Source: Chloroflexota bacterium
Lineage (GTDB): Bacteria > Chloroflexota > Anaerolineae > Anaerolineales > Villigracilaceae
NCBI GenBank assembly: GCA_016191955.1
Contig: JACPVC010000139.1
Location: 1-34,380, forward strand
Direction: 5' to 3'
DNA length: 34,380 nucleotides
The notes under the pieces are model-generated. The model searched no databases, had not been told where the DNA came from, and saw nothing but the letters and a program-made list of their open reading frames with translations. The position numbers and the translations under genes were made by a program. Shown in pieces: positions 7,149 through 15,007 of this stretch. How positions within the stretch are numbered: the stretch's first letter is position 1; each line of letters begins with the position of its first letter.

Positions 7149-7576
7149 GCCTCCTAAAGCCGAACGCCAAAACCCCTTTCCACATCGACTTTGATTGGTG
7201 GAAACAAAACGAACGCGATTGGCACATCTTCCTGCGCTCGTTCCTATGCCCGGAGCACCAGGAAGCCTTTGCAAATATGGAAGAGGGCGAACTGATCGAC
7301 TGGATCGACCCGCAGACCGCCGAAGTCAAACCGGTGGATGGTGTTCAACATGCGTTGATCAGTCACTGTGCCCAACTGCCCGATTTTGTGAGTCAGCGCA
7401 CTGCCGTCGTTGAGGCGATCTTCCGCATGTTCCTCGCAAATGGGAACATCCCCATGTCTGCCGAGGAACTTAGCAAGAAATTGGGTAAGCCTGCCGACAC
7501 GATTTTGAAGACCATCGCCGGTCCGCGCGTGTACCGTGGGCTAAGACCCATTCTGAGCCAGCAGCCCATAGAATAG
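7145..7576 (+). CDS. Unknown protein with C-terminal HTH-like segment
   Basis: A 143-residue cytosolic protein starting at a GTG that overlaps the stop of the preceding gene (GTGA), which argues for translational coupling and a shared function. Family not recognised. The N-terminal half is acidic and tryptophan-rich (FDWWKQNERDWHIFLRSFLCPEH). The C-terminal part, from about residue 100 (IPMSAEELSKKLGKPADTILKTIAGPRVYRGLRPI), looks like a winged helix. The stop codon lies inside the outer arm of the nested palindrome at 7574-7685. Confidence 0.68.
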   Translation: MSLLKPNAKTPFHIDFDWWKQNERDWHIFLRSFLCPEHQEAFANMEEGELIDWIDPQTAEVKPVDGVQHALISHCAQLPDFVSQRTAVVEAIFRMFLANGNIPMSAEELSKKLGKPADTILKTIAGPRVYRGLRPILSQQPIE

Positions 7577-7685
7577 ACGTTATCGGTAATTAGAAAAAAA
7601 CGTCCCGAAGGTTGTTATTCGGCATTAAATTTACTCGCTCAAACCTTCGGGACGGTGGCATATAAGTTATTTCCGATAACGTCTA
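7574..7685. repeat. Nested palindrome covering a stop codon
   Basis: Outer arms TAGACGTTATCGG (7574-7586) and its exact complement (7673-7685) enclose inner arms CGTCCCGAAGGTT (7601-7613) and AACCTTCGGGACG (7642-7654). The first three bases of the outer arm are the stop codon of the unknown protein gene. It may act as a terminator for that gene pair. The copying of the gene end on the far side resembles the repeats at 4764 and 20637. Confidence 0.7.
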
Positions 7686-7772
7686 ATAAATAGGATTTGT
7701 CTAAAGAGTAGATTCGTCTCCTTTAGTGGATCAAGACTACCCGTGGGCGCGCTAAAAGTTTGTAGATGACCT

Positions 7773-7879
7773 GCTCCCTTCGCCGTCCCTTCGATGAACT
7801 CAGGACAAGCCTCGGCGAAGGATTTACTCGCAGAACGCCGCCGTCCACAGGATGCTTCGCAAAGGACGGCGGCTTGAGC
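7773..7879 (+). repeat. GCTC...CTTGAGC palindromic repeat, copy 1
   Basis: Begins GCTCCCTTCGCCGTCC and ends GGACGGCGGCTTGAGC, with GGCGAAGGATTTACTCG and AACGCCGCCG inside. The same order of blocks occurs at 17672-17737, and a shortened version is in frame in a coding sequence at 22576-22635. The rest of the 7686-7956 gap shows nothing but a tRNA promoter candidate. Confidence 0.6.
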
Positions 7880-7940
7880 CAAACTACTAACAGACTTTGA
7901 GTGTTCCCCTACCCGTCTGGTGCGACGCACTCTTGTCGGG

Positions 7941-7946
7941 TAAAAT
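7941..7946 (+). promoter_or_regulatory. -10 element of the tRNA-Arg gene
   Basis: TAAAAT ends 10 bases before the tRNA 5' end, a normal distance for a stable RNA gene. No clear -35 is visible. Confidence 0.35.
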
Positions 7947-7956
7947 GTAAGAAATT

Positions 7957-8029
7957 GCCCCCGTAGCTCAATGGATAGAGCATCTGCCTTCTAAGCAGAG
8001 GGTTTTCGGTTCGATCCCGAACGGGGGTA
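7957..8029 (+). tRNA. tRNA-Arg (anticodon UCU)
   Basis: A complete cloverleaf: acceptor GCCCCCG (7957-7963) pairs with CGGGGGT (8022-8028, with one G-U pair), D-arm with TAGCTCAATGGATAGAGC, anticodon stem TCTGC/GCAGA around loop CTTCTAA, so anticodon TCT at 7990-7992, and T-arm GGTTCGATCC. The discriminator base is A at 8029 and CCA is not encoded. It reads the rare AGA/AGG arginine codons. The Hsp20 gene follows 34 bases later and may share its transcript. Confidence 0.96.
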
Positions 8030-8063
8030 CTAAAACAATTCGGCGAAAAGTAAGGAGTTCCCT

Positions 8064-8450
8064 ATGCCTACCGTGATCCGAAAAACTCGTGAAACACTCA
8101 TGGAGGTCAGGCGCGGCGTCCTGCACGCGGTAAGTTGGCAGGTCAAGTCCGGCATCTGGGATCCTCCAACCGATGTCTATGAAACCGAAGACGCCTATAT
8201 TGTGCGCATGGAAATAGCGGGGATGCGCGAAGAGAACTTCGACGTTTTGGTCCAGAACGACACGCTTTACATCATGGGCTTTCGCCCACATTTCCCAGCA
8301 AGACACGCCTACCACCAAATGGAGATACGTTCCGGCAAGTTCACAACCGTGATCAAGCTTCCCGGATCTGTAGAGGTGGACGATGCGCTGGCGGAATACC
8401 AAGACGGTTTTCTGACCATTACCCTCCCGAAAGAATTATCCAAAGGTTAA
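8064..8450 (+). CDS. Hsp20/alpha-crystallin small heat shock protein
   Basis: A 128-residue ATP-independent holdase of the alpha-crystallin family. The domain runs from about residue 32 to the end: [35 protein letters not shown], and the closing [15 protein letters not shown], where the usual GxLTI signature appears as GFLTI. The N-terminal arm is short and there is almost no C-terminal extension. Start supported by TAAGGAG 7-8 bases before ATG. It sits 7 bases before lon, an arrangement that pairs a chaperone holding unfolded proteins with a protease that degrades them; joint heat-shock control is likely but no CIRCE element is seen. Confidence 0.92.
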   Translation: MPTVIRKTRETLMEVRRGVLHAVSWQVKSGIWDPPTDVYETEDAYIVRMEIAGMREENFDVLVQNDTLYIMGFRPHFPARHAYHQMEIRSGKFTTVIKLPGSVEVDDALAEYQDGFLTITLPKELSKG

Positions 8451-8457
8451 ACATTTA

Positions 8458-11079
8458 ATGCCTGCACAAAAATGGCAATCCGGCTTGCAAAACTTTCTCC
8501 AGATGATGGGTGAATCGGACGATGAATTTTCGAACCAATTCATGAACTCGTTCTTTTCCCAATTCCAGAAAAAGGAAGACGGCTCACACGACCCGCAATC
8601 TGAAAGCAACAACGACAGAATGACTCTCCCCGACACTTTGCCCATCCTGCCGCTGCGCGGCGTGGTCGTCTACCCCAACACCGCCGTCCCGTTGACGGTG
8701 GGGCAGGCGCGTTCCATCAAGCTGGTGGATGACGTTGTCGCCGGCGATAAACTGGTCGGTCTCGTTGCCGCGCTCAACCCCGATCAGGAGACGCCTGGTC
8801 CCAATGAGTTGTATCGTGTGGGAACGGTCGCTACGGTTCATCGTTTGCTGCGCGCGCCGGATGGAACTGTCCGCTTACTGGTGCAGGGCATGGAACGCTT
8901 TCGCCTGGGTGACTTCGTTGAACAGGAACCCTATCTCAAAGCGAAGATTATCCGCGCCCCTGAAAATGACGAGAAGAACATCGAAACGGATGCGCTCGCC
9001 CGCAACGCCCGCGACCAATTCCAAGCCATCACGCAGATGATTCCTTCCTTCCCGGAGGAATTGACGAGTTCCATCCTTTCGCTCGAAGACCCGTTGCAAA
9101 CCGTCTACACCATTGCCAACTTCCAGCGCATTGACTTGAAAGACGCGCAGGAGATTCTGGAAATCGATTCGGTCTACGACAAGCTCAAGAAATTGATCGG
9201 CTTGTTGGTCAGAGAAGCCGAGGTCTTGCAGATCGGGCAAAAGATCCAGAACGAAGCGCGCGGCGAAATCGAAAAAGTCCAGCGCGATTACTACCTCCGC
9301 GAACAGATGAAAGCCATCCAGCGTGAACTTGGCGAACGTGATGAGCAATCGGAGGAGATCGAAGAGTTCCGCAAAAAGATTGATGAAGCCAAGATGCCCG
9401 AAGAGGCAGATAAACAGGCAAAGCGTGAGTTGGATCGACTCTCCCGTCTGCCCTCGGCTGCCGCGGAATATGGCGTCATCCGTACCTATCTAGACACGCT
9501 GGTTTCCCTGCCGTGGTCTGCAGGCACGCAAGACAAGCTCGACATTGCCCATGCGCGTGAAGTGCTGAATAAAGACCATTACGGGCTTGAGGATGTGAAA
9601 GACCGCATCCTTGAGTTTCTTGCGATTCGCAAACTGCGCCTCGACCGCATCAATGACAAAAAAGAAGAATCAACCGACCTCATCCGCCGCGAACGCGAAG
9701 GCGTGATCTTGTGTTTCGTTGGTCCTCCCGGCGTGGGCAAGACCTCGCTCGGGCAATCCATCGCCCGCGCGATGGGACGTAAATTCATCCGCGCTTCGTT
9801 GGGCGGCGTGCGCGACGAAGCCGAAATCCGCGGGCATCGCCGCACCTACATCGGCGCCATGCCGGGGCGCATCCTGCAATCCCTGCGGCGCATCGGGTCC
9901 AGGAACCCGGTCTTCATGCTCGATGAAGTGGATAAGCTCACCAACGACTTCCACGGCGATCCATCCTCCGCTTTGCTCGAAGTGCTCGACCCCGAACAGA
10001 ACAGCGAATTCCGCGATAACTACCTCGAAGTGGCGTACGACCTTTCGCAGGTCTTCTTCATCGCCACTGCCAATACATTGGAATATATTCCCGGCCCATT
10101 GCGTGACCGCATGGAGATGATCTATCTTTCCGGGTACACCGAGAACGAGAAGATGGCGATTGCGCGCGGCTATTTGATCCCGCGCCAGATTCGCGAGAAC
10201 AGCCTGCGCAAGAACGAAGTCACCTTCAACGATGAAGCCCTGAAGATGATTATCCGCCAGTACACGCGCGAGGCGGGTGTGCGCAACTTGGAACGCAAGA
10301 TCGGCGCGGTCTGCCGCAAAGTTGGCACGCACATTGCGGAAGGCAAGAAGAAGAAATATCGCATCAACCCAAAATTGGTAGAAGAATATCTCGATAACCC
10401 CATCTTCCTCGGACCTGAAGAACTCAACAAGCGTACCTCCATCCCCGGCGTGGTTCCCGGCTTGGCATGGACCTCCTTCGGCGGCGATATTCTGTTGGTC
10501 GAAGCCACCTCCATGCCCGGCGGGCGCGGATTCCAGATCACCGGCTCGATTGGCAATGTCATGCAAGAATCGGCGCGCGCCGCGCTTTCGTATGTCCGAT
10601 CGCGTTCCAACTCGTTCGGCATCTCGAATGAATTTTTTGACAAGCACGATATTCACATGCACGTCCCGGCAGGCTCGCAACCCAAGGACGGACCTTCTGC
10701 CGGCGTGACCATGGCAACCTCACTGGTGTCGCTCATGACCGGGCGCAAGGTCAGCCCGCAGGTAGGCATGACCGGAGAAATCACCCTGCGGGGTCAGGTC
10801 TTGCCGATTGGCGGCGTCAAGGAAAAAGTATTGGCAGCCCACCGCAGCGGACTTGGCACCGTCATCCTGCCCAAGCAGAACGAAAAAGACCTGGACGATG
10901 TGCCCGATGAAATTCGTAAGTCCATGAAGTTCGTCTTTGCCGAGACTGTGGAAGACGTCATCAATGCTGCGCTGGAGAAACCGAAAACGAAAAAGAAAGC
11001 GACTAAGAAAGAAACAAAACCATCGAAAAAGAAAGCAACCAAGAATGCTAAAGCCAAAAGTGCTCCTCGCCGAAGATGA
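8458..11079 (+). CDS. lon: ATP-dependent Lon protease
   Basis: An 873-residue cytosolic AAA+ serine protease that degrades misfolded and regulatory proteins. In order: LON substrate-binding domain from about residue 58 ([19 protein letters not shown]), coiled region with [19 protein letters not shown]+ module with Walker [10 protein letters not shown] at about 422 and the sensor/Walker B FMLDEVDK, and a protease domain with catalytic Ser747 ([10 protein letters not shown]) and Lys788 ([14 protein letters not shown]). Compared with typical Lon it has about 54 extra N-terminal residues, rich in Gln, Ser and Phe, before [14 protein letters not shown], and a lysine-rich tail. The upstream ATG at 8458 is preferred because AAGG precedes it; an ATG at 8620 lacks a good ribosome site. 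Confidence 0.97.
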   Translation: MPAQKWQSGLQNFLQMMGESDDEFSNQFMNSFFSQFQKKEDGSHDPQSESNNDRMTLPDTLPILPLRGVVVYPNTAVPLTVGQARSIKLVDDVVAGDKLVGLVAALNPDQETPGPNELYRVGTVATVHRLLRAPDGTVRLLVQGMERFRLGDFVEQEPYLKAKIIRAPENDEKNIETDALARNARDQFQAITQMIPSFPEELTSSILSLEDPLQTVYTIANFQRIDLKDAQEILEIDSVYDKLKKLIGLLVREAEVLQIGQKIQNEARGEIEKVQRDYYLREQMKAIQRELGERDEQSEEIEEFRKKIDEAKMPEEADKQAKRELDRLSRLPSAAAEYGVIRTYLDTLVSLPWSAGTQDKLDIAHAREVLNKDHYGLEDVKDRILEFLAIRKLRLDRINDKKEESTDLIRREREGVILCFVGPPGVGKTSLGQSIARAMGRKFIRASLGGVRDEAEIRGHRRTYIGAMPGRILQSLRRIGSRNPVFMLDEVDKLTNDFHGDPSSALLEVLDPEQNSEFRDNYLEVAYDLSQVFFIATANTLEYIPGPLRDRMEMIYLSGYTENEKMAIARGYLIPRQIRENSLRKNEVTFNDEALKMIIRQYTREAGVRNLERKIGAVCRKVGTHIAEGKKKKYRINPKLVEEYLDNPIFLGPEELNKRTSIPGVVPGLAWTSFGGDILLVEATSMPGGRGFQITGSIGNVMQESARAALSYVRSRSNSFGISNEFFDKHDIHMHVPAGSQPKDGPSAGVTMATSLVSLMTGRKVSPQVGMTGEITLRGQVLPIGGVKEKVLAAHRSGLGTVILPKQNEKDLDDVPDEIRKSMKFVFAETVEDVINAALEKPKTKKKATKKETKPSKKKATKNAKAKSAPRRR

Positions 11080-11407
11080 TTTCACCATGGTTTCCCTGCT
11101 CAAGACTCTTTTGAAAATGGAGGGATATGATGTTACCGCCCTCGATGCCGATGACGATGTCGTTGCAGCCATTCGAAAGGTAAAGCCGGATGTGCTCCTG
11201 ATGGATGTCCACCTGTTCAGCCAGAGCGGCTTGGACATCCTTGATAAGGTTCGCAGCTCCGAAGATATCAGCAAGGTGCGGGTGCTGATGTCCTCCGGCT
11301 CCAACGTCAAAGAAGAATGCCTGAGCCGCGGCGCGAACGGTTTCTTGATGAAGCCATATATGCCCGACGACCTTTTCACTCAACTCAAACAAGTCCTCTC
11401 TGTATGA
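11045..11407 (+). CDS. Stand-alone response regulator receiver (CheY-like)
   Basis: A 120-residue single receiver domain with no output domain. The acidic pair Glu10-Asp11/Asp12, phosphoacceptor Asp54 (DVLLMDVHL), Ser84 in LMSSGS and Lys103 in LMKPY are all in place, so it should accept phosphate from a histidine kinase. The start was set at the ATG at 11045 ([12 protein letters not shown]) because longer readings only translate the lysine codons of the lon tail in another frame. It overlaps lon by 35 bases and the next gene by ATGA, so the four genes lon to MogA/MoaB form one transcript. No kinase is nearby. Confidence 0.9.
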   Translation: MLKPKVLLAEDDFTMVSLLKTLLKMEGYDVTALDADDDVVAAIRKVKPDVLLMDVHLFSQSGLDILDKVRSSEDISKVRVLMSSGSNVKEECLSRGANGFLMKPYMPDDLFTQLKQVLSV

Positions 11408-11838
11408 TGCCCGAGTTTCAAATACGCGAGTTTAACTTTAATGATGATTACAAGCGCGTATTGAGCCTGTGGCAGGGTATTGAAGCAGGCATGCAAGTGG
11501 GGCGGTCTGATACCCCCGAAGAGATTCAAAAGAAAATACAACGCGACCCCGACCTATTTCTGATATCAGAAACAGGCGGTGAGATCGTTGGTGCCATCAT
11601 CGGCGGCTTCGACGGTCGGCGCGGCATGGTCTATCATCTCGCCGTCCGCAAGGATGCTCGCAGGCAGGGCGTTGGCGCAAAACTTCTCGCCGAAGTGGAA
11701 AAGCGCCTGCAAGCCAAAGGCTGTGTAAAAGTCTATCTTCTTATTTTGGACGATAACACTTCCGCCATGCGCTTCTACGAAGAATGCGGTTGGAAGCATT
11801 CCAAGCACGACCTTATCTTTTCAAAAGAGTTCGAATGA
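11404..11838 (+). CDS. GNAT family acetyltransferase (RimI-like)
   Basis: A 144-residue single-domain GNAT. Motif A reads HLAVRKDARRQGVGAKLLAEVEKRL with the acetyl-CoA pyrophosphate loop RRQGVG, followed by YLLILDDNTSAMRFYEECGW, typical of RimI-like N-acetyltransferases. The substrate is unknown. The start ATG overlaps the stop of the receiver gene (ATGA) and its own stop overlaps the next ATG, showing tight coupling. A longer frame upstream to 11317 is just the receiver gene read out of frame. Confidence 0.9.
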   Translation: MMPEFQIREFNFNDDYKRVLSLWQGIEAGMQVGRSDTPEEIQKKIQRDPDLFLISETGGEIVGAIIGGFDGRRGMVYHLAVRKDARRQGVGAKLLAEVEKRLQAKGCVKVYLLILDDNTSAMRFYEECGWKHSKHDLIFSKEFE

Positions 11839-12329
11839 CAATCCGTTTTGGAATTATCACCCTCTCAGACCGTTCCTCACGCGGCGAACGGGAAGACCTC
11901 TCTGGACCTGCTCTCGCCTCTTTTCTCCAAGCCGAGAATTGTTCGGTCTTAAAGCAACTCATCCTCCCCGACGATGAATCCGCGCTGCGCAAAACCCTCA
12001 GCGACTGGGCAGACAACGACGAAGTGGATATCATCCTCACCACCGGCAGCACCGGCTTCGCCCCGCGCGATATCGCTCCCGAAGCGACGCGAGCCGTCAT
12101 CCAAAAAGAAGCTCCCGGCCTCGCCGAATTGATGCGCGCCGAATCGCTCAAGAAAACCAAACACGCCGCTCTCTCCCGCGCCACCGCCGGCATCCGTGGG
12201 CAGACGCTCATCATCAATCTGCCCGGCAGCCCCAAAGGCGCAGTAGAAAATCTCGGTTTTATCTTCTCCGTCCTCCCTCACGCCATCCAACTCCTGCGCG
12301 AAGACCCCAACTCCGAAGTTTCCCATTAA
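11835..12329 (+). CDS. MogA/MoaB family molybdenum cofactor protein
   Basis: A 164-residue protein of the MogA/MoaB family, which adenylylates molybdopterin before molybdate insertion. Signatures: FGIITLSDRSSRGEREDLSG at the N-terminus, DIILTTGSTGFAPRDIAPEAT (the GTG-x-PRD-x-PEA type pyrophosphate-binding motif), TKHAALSRATAGIRGQTLIINLPGSPKGA near the end. Start chosen at the ATG overlapping the GNAT stop codon. It is the last gene of the lon transcript; a link between proteolysis, signalling and Moco synthesis is not obvious and may be incidental. No other Moco gene is in the window. Confidence 0.9.
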   Translation: MTIRFGIITLSDRSSRGEREDLSGPALASFLQAENCSVLKQLILPDDESALRKTLSDWADNDEVDIILTTGSTGFAPRDIAPEATRAVIQKEAPGLAELMRAESLKKTKHAALSRATAGIRGQTLIINLPGSPKGAVENLGFIFSVLPHAIQLLREDPNSEVSH

Positions 12330-12379
12330 TTCTTCGTAGGTCACGCTTTTTGAAATTTTCTAAATTATCCCAACAATAA

Positions 12380-12520
12380 ACTGCCGCGCTCCCGAAGGAC
12401 ATCGGGACGATGTGAGCGGAGCGTCCTTCGACTTCGGGCTTCGCAAAAACCGCTCCGCCCTCCGCTCAGGACGGCTATTCTTCTAGGAAAGAGCGAAGTC
12501 GAAGCGCATGTATTGTTAGT
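12380..12520. repeat. REP-like palindromic repeat region
   Basis: Blocks such as CGCTCCCGAAGGACATCGGGACGATG, GAGCGGAGCGTCC and GCGAAGTCGAAGCGCATG recall the interior of the repeat at 20637-20820 in rearranged order. Short flanking arms AACAATA and TATTGTT enclose it. It fills part of the 468-base gap after the MogA/MoaB gene. Confidence 0.5.
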
Positions 12521-12571
12521 TTAATTTGTTAATATGCAATTAGCGTGACAGTCGTATTTGTAGTTTTGGCA

Positions 12572-12588
12572 TGACCCCGAAGGGGTCA
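12572..12588. repeat. CCCCGAAGGGG hairpin
   Basis: TGACCCC-GAA-GGGGTCA is a perfect hairpin. Related units occur at 12622-12634, 12659-12671 and 12706-12718. Confidence 0.6.
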
Positions 12589-12616
12589 AATGATTCTAGT
12601 TATCGTGGCGTAATTT

Positions 12617-12723
12617 GTCTAACCCCGAAGGGGTGTCATAGCATGGCAAATTTATGTCATCCCTTCGGGATTTGATTCTTTTATGAAATTTTCTATAATC
12701 TTGTTACCCCTTCGGGGTTAGAC
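12617..12723. repeat. 107-bp element with perfect 18-bp inverted ends
   Basis: GTCTAACCCCGAAGGGGT at 12617-12634 is exactly complementary to 12706-12723. Each arm is itself a hairpin, and a further small hairpin ATCCC-TTC-GGGAT lies in between. It resembles a non-autonomous miniature element, or a structured leader upstream of efp. Confidence 0.65.
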
Positions 12724-12753
12724 TCCGCCTAGCCATGATTCGCAACTCATTGG

Positions 12754-12759
12754 TATAAT
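12754..12759 (+). promoter_or_regulatory. -10 element of efp
   Basis: TATAAT lies 38 bases before the EF-P start codon. The preceding -35 region is weak. It lies outside the palindromic element that ends at 12723. Confidence 0.5.
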
Positions 12760-12797
12760 CCGCCCGCTCATAAAAAACCAAACAAGGAAAGCTATGT

Positions 12798-13355
12798 ATG
12801 ATCGATGTAAATGAACTTCGCAAAGGCGTCACCTTCGAACTGGATGGTAATCTCTACAAGGTTATCGACTACAGCCACAACAAGACCGGACGCGGCAATG
12901 CCAACATCCGCATCAAGGCGCGCAACCTGCTGACGGGTGCTAACATTGAACGCACCTTCAACTCCGGTCTGTCTGTACAGGATGTAAGCCTCGACTTCGC
13001 CAATGTGTCCTACCTCTACAACGACGGCGACACGTACTACTTCATGGATAAAGAAACGTTCGAGCAGCCGGGCATCAAACGGGAATCCCTCGGCGATAGC
13101 GCCCAGTACCTTCAGGAAGGCATGGAAGTCAAACTGACCTTCTACAAAGGCGAACCCATCGACGTGGAAATGCCCACCTCCGTGGATTTGAAAGTCGTCG
13201 AAGCCGAAATGGCGATCCGCGGTGATACCGCCACTGGCGTGACCAAGAAAGTCACCACCGAAACCGGGCTCACCGTGCAATGCCCGAACTTCGTCAACGT
13301 TGGCGACACCATCCGTGTAGACACCCGCACTGGCGAGTACGTGACCCGCGTCTAA
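12798..13355 (+). CDS. efp: Elongation factor P
   Basis: A 185-residue EF-P, which binds between the P and E sites of the ribosome to relieve stalling at polyproline stretches. Domain I (1-65) contains the tip loop NKTGRGNAN; domains II and III follow, ending with the conserved GDTIRVDTRTGEYVTRV. At the tip residue, usually Lys in a KPGKG context and modified by lysylation or similar, this protein has Arg32, and Thr replaces the usual Pro. Arg-tip EF-Ps are rhamnosylated by EarP in some proteobacteria; no earP is in the window. The start is supported by AAGGAAAG upstream of the ATG. Confidence 0.97.
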   Translation: MIDVNELRKGVTFELDGNLYKVIDYSHNKTGRGNANIRIKARNLLTGANIERTFNSGLSVQDVSLDFANVSYLYNDGDTYYFMDKETFEQPGIKRESLGDSAQYLQEGMEVKLTFYKGEPIDVEMPTSVDLKVVEAEMAIRGDTATGVTKKVTTETGLTVQCPNFVNVGDTIRVDTRTGEYVTRV

Positions 13356-13357
13356 TT

Positions 13358-13690
13358 ATGAAGACACCTGCCGGGCACGAGTGCCCGCACTTTTACGGCG
13401 ATTACTTCCGCGGCAAGAACGTGGAAGAATGCCGTCTGCTCAAATCGCAGAACCAGCCATGGTCGCCCGATCTTTGCCAAACCTGCCCGGTCCCTGCGAT
13501 TGCGCGCGCGAACTCGTGCCAATATATGAAGTTGAATGCGGTCGTGACTCGCCCGCTGGCGGCATTGTTCCAGCGCCGTGTTCAAATTCAGGCATATTGC
13601 GAGAAGTCAAAACAAAACGTCTCTGAACCTCAGGTGGGGTGTGGCGAATGTCATGCCCTGCCCTTTAAATTCGAGATAAAAGAAGATTGA
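13358..13690 (+). CDS. Cysteine-rich protein, possibly metal-binding
   Basis: A 110-residue cytosolic protein of unknown family. It has eight cysteines, at positions 9, 25, 40, 43, 54, 81, 95 and 98, including Cys40-x-x-Cys43 and Cys95-x-x-Cys98, which suggests binding of zinc or an iron-sulfur cluster. The ATG lies 2 bases after the efp stop codon, so it is probably translated from the efp transcript. A longer reading upstream overlaps efp in another frame and is not believed. It could be a small redox or regulatory partner of the translation machinery, but nothing in the sequence proves this. Confidence 0.72.
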   Translation: MKTPAGHECPHFYGDYFRGKNVEECRLLKSQNQPWSPDLCQTCPVPAIARANSCQYMKLNAVVTRPLAALFQRRVQIQAYCEKSKQNVSEPQVGCGECHALPFKFEIKED

Positions 13691-13694
13691 CCCA

Positions 13695-13713
13695 AAGACT
13701 CCGGGGGAGTCTT
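13695..13713 (+). promoter_or_regulatory. Hairpin overlapping the ribosome site of the HAD-DinB gene
   Basis: AAGACTCC-GGG-GGAGTCTT forms an 8-bp perfect stem. Its right arm includes GGGGGAG, the only Shine-Dalgarno-like sequence before the ATG at 13721. It could lower or control translation, or act as a weak terminator. Confidence 0.4.
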
Positions 13714-13720
13714 ACACCTA

Positions 13721-14911
13721 ATGAAGCTAACACTCCTGCTTGACCTTGACGATACACTGCTGAACACAAACCAGGACGTTTTCGTCCCAGCTTATCTGAA
13801 GGCGCTAACCACTAACTTTGCATCCCACCTGGACCCGGTTGCGGTGGGGCGTGCCTTGATGACCAGCACAGCAGTTATGAACCAAAGCGAAGATTCCTCA
13901 CGCCTGTTGCGAGAAGTCTTCGAGGAAATCTTTTGCCCGCCATTGGGGCTTGGCAAAGACGAGTTCGACTCTCACATCGATCAGTTTTACAGCAAGGTTT
14001 TTCCGACCCTGCAAAGCGTCACATCTCAAAACCCGCACGCCAAACCATTTGTAGATTGGGCGCTCTCGCAGGGCTTTCGTGTCGTCATCGCTACCGACCC
14101 GCTCCTGCCGCGCGCCGCAACCTGGCACCGAGTCCGCTGGGCAGGCTTGGACCCGGAGCAATTCGAACTTATCACTACGTTCGATAATTCCCATTTCTCA
14201 AAGACTCACACCGCCTATTATGCCGAAGTGCTGGGGCATATCGGCTGGCAGGATGGACCCGTCCTCATGGTGGGCAATGATATGGAGCGCGACATCCTCC
14301 CGGCGAAAAAGCTTGGGCTGGCTGCCTATCTCGTGGAAGCAGAACCCGGCTCAACGTCCACGCCTGAGGCGGGACCGCACGGCACATTAGCGGACCTACG
14401 CCGCTACCTTGAGTCCACCAATCTCGCATCCCTGATTCCATCCTTCAAAACAAAAGAAGCCATCACGGCAATTCAATCATCCACGCCCGCGGTAATGGAT
14501 GGACTCCTGCGTCGCTTGACTGTTGATGAGTGGAAACGCAAACCTGCCGCCAGCGAATGGACATTGATCGAATTGATCTGTCATCTGCGCGATACCGAAC
14601 GCGAGATTCACCATATGCAATTGAAATTGTTCAATGGGCATGAGGAACCGTTCATTCCAAGACCCGACACGGGTGTGTGGGCGAATCAGCGCGACTATTT
14701 GCACGAGGATGGCATCACATCGCTGCGTGAATTCAATGATGCGCGCCTCGCCACCTTGGAGATTTTGAAGAATACACCGGCTGAAGGCTGGGAACGCAAA
14801 GCCCGCCACGCCATTTTTGGACCGACCAATTTCCGTGAAGTTGTCGGTTTTATGGCAGATCACGACCGAATGCACGTCCAACAGGCGCTTTCACTGCTTA
14901 AAAGACTGTAA
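13721..14911 (+). CDS. HAD hydrolase fused to a DinB-like domain
   Basis: A 396-residue two-domain protein. Residues 1-225 are a HAD-superfamily phosphatase: nucleophile Asp8 and Asp10 in LLLDLDDTLL, a helical cap, motif with FSKTHTAYYAEVL and the acidic motif VGNDMERDILPAKKLG. Residues 250-396 match the DinB four-helix bundle: LLRRLTVDEWKRKPAASEWTLIELICHLRDTE and HDRMHVQQALSLL supply the His residues that bind a divalent metal. DinB-like enzymes include thiol-dependent transferases, so the fusion may dephosphorylate and modify or detoxify the same small molecule; this is inference. It lies 30 bases after the Cys-rich gene. Confidence 0.86.
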   Translation: MKLTLLLDLDDTLLNTNQDVFVPAYLKALTTNFASHLDPVAVGRALMTSTAVMNQSEDSSRLLREVFEEIFCPPLGLGKDEFDSHIDQFYSKVFPTLQSVTSQNPHAKPFVDWALSQGFRVVIATDPLLPRAATWHRVRWAGLDPEQFELITTFDNSHFSKTHTAYYAEVLGHIGWQDGPVLMVGNDMERDILPAKKLGLAAYLVEAEPGSTSTPEAGPHGTLADLRRYLESTNLASLIPSFKTKEAITAIQSSTPAVMDGLLRRLTVDEWKRKPAASEWTLIELICHLRDTEREIHHMQLKLFNGHEEPFIPRPDTGVWANQRDYLHEDGITSLREFNDARLATLEILKNTPAEGWERKARHAIFGPTNFREVVGFMADHDRMHVQQALSLLKRL

Positions 14912-14946
14912 TATTCCCTGCGTGTCCAAATCGCATATTTTGTGTT

Positions 14947-14974
14947 AATTAGGACAAGTTTGCTTGTCCTAATT
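14947..14974 (+). terminator. Rho-independent terminator
   Basis: AATTAGGACAAG, loop TTTG, CTTGTCCTAATT followed by TTA. The 12-bp stem lies between the HAD-DinB gene and fabF and separates two transcripts. Confidence 0.75.
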
Positions 14975-15007
14975 TTATGCAAATTACTGATAAGGAGTAC
15001 CAGTTAG

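Noticed and set aside
9670-10680. Long minus-strand frame opposite lon
   Set aside because: It mirrors the codon pattern of lon, lacks a ribosome site and has no recognisable domain.
10937-11044. Arg/Lys-rich extension of the receiver protein
   Set aside because: It is the lysine-rich end of lon read in another frame.
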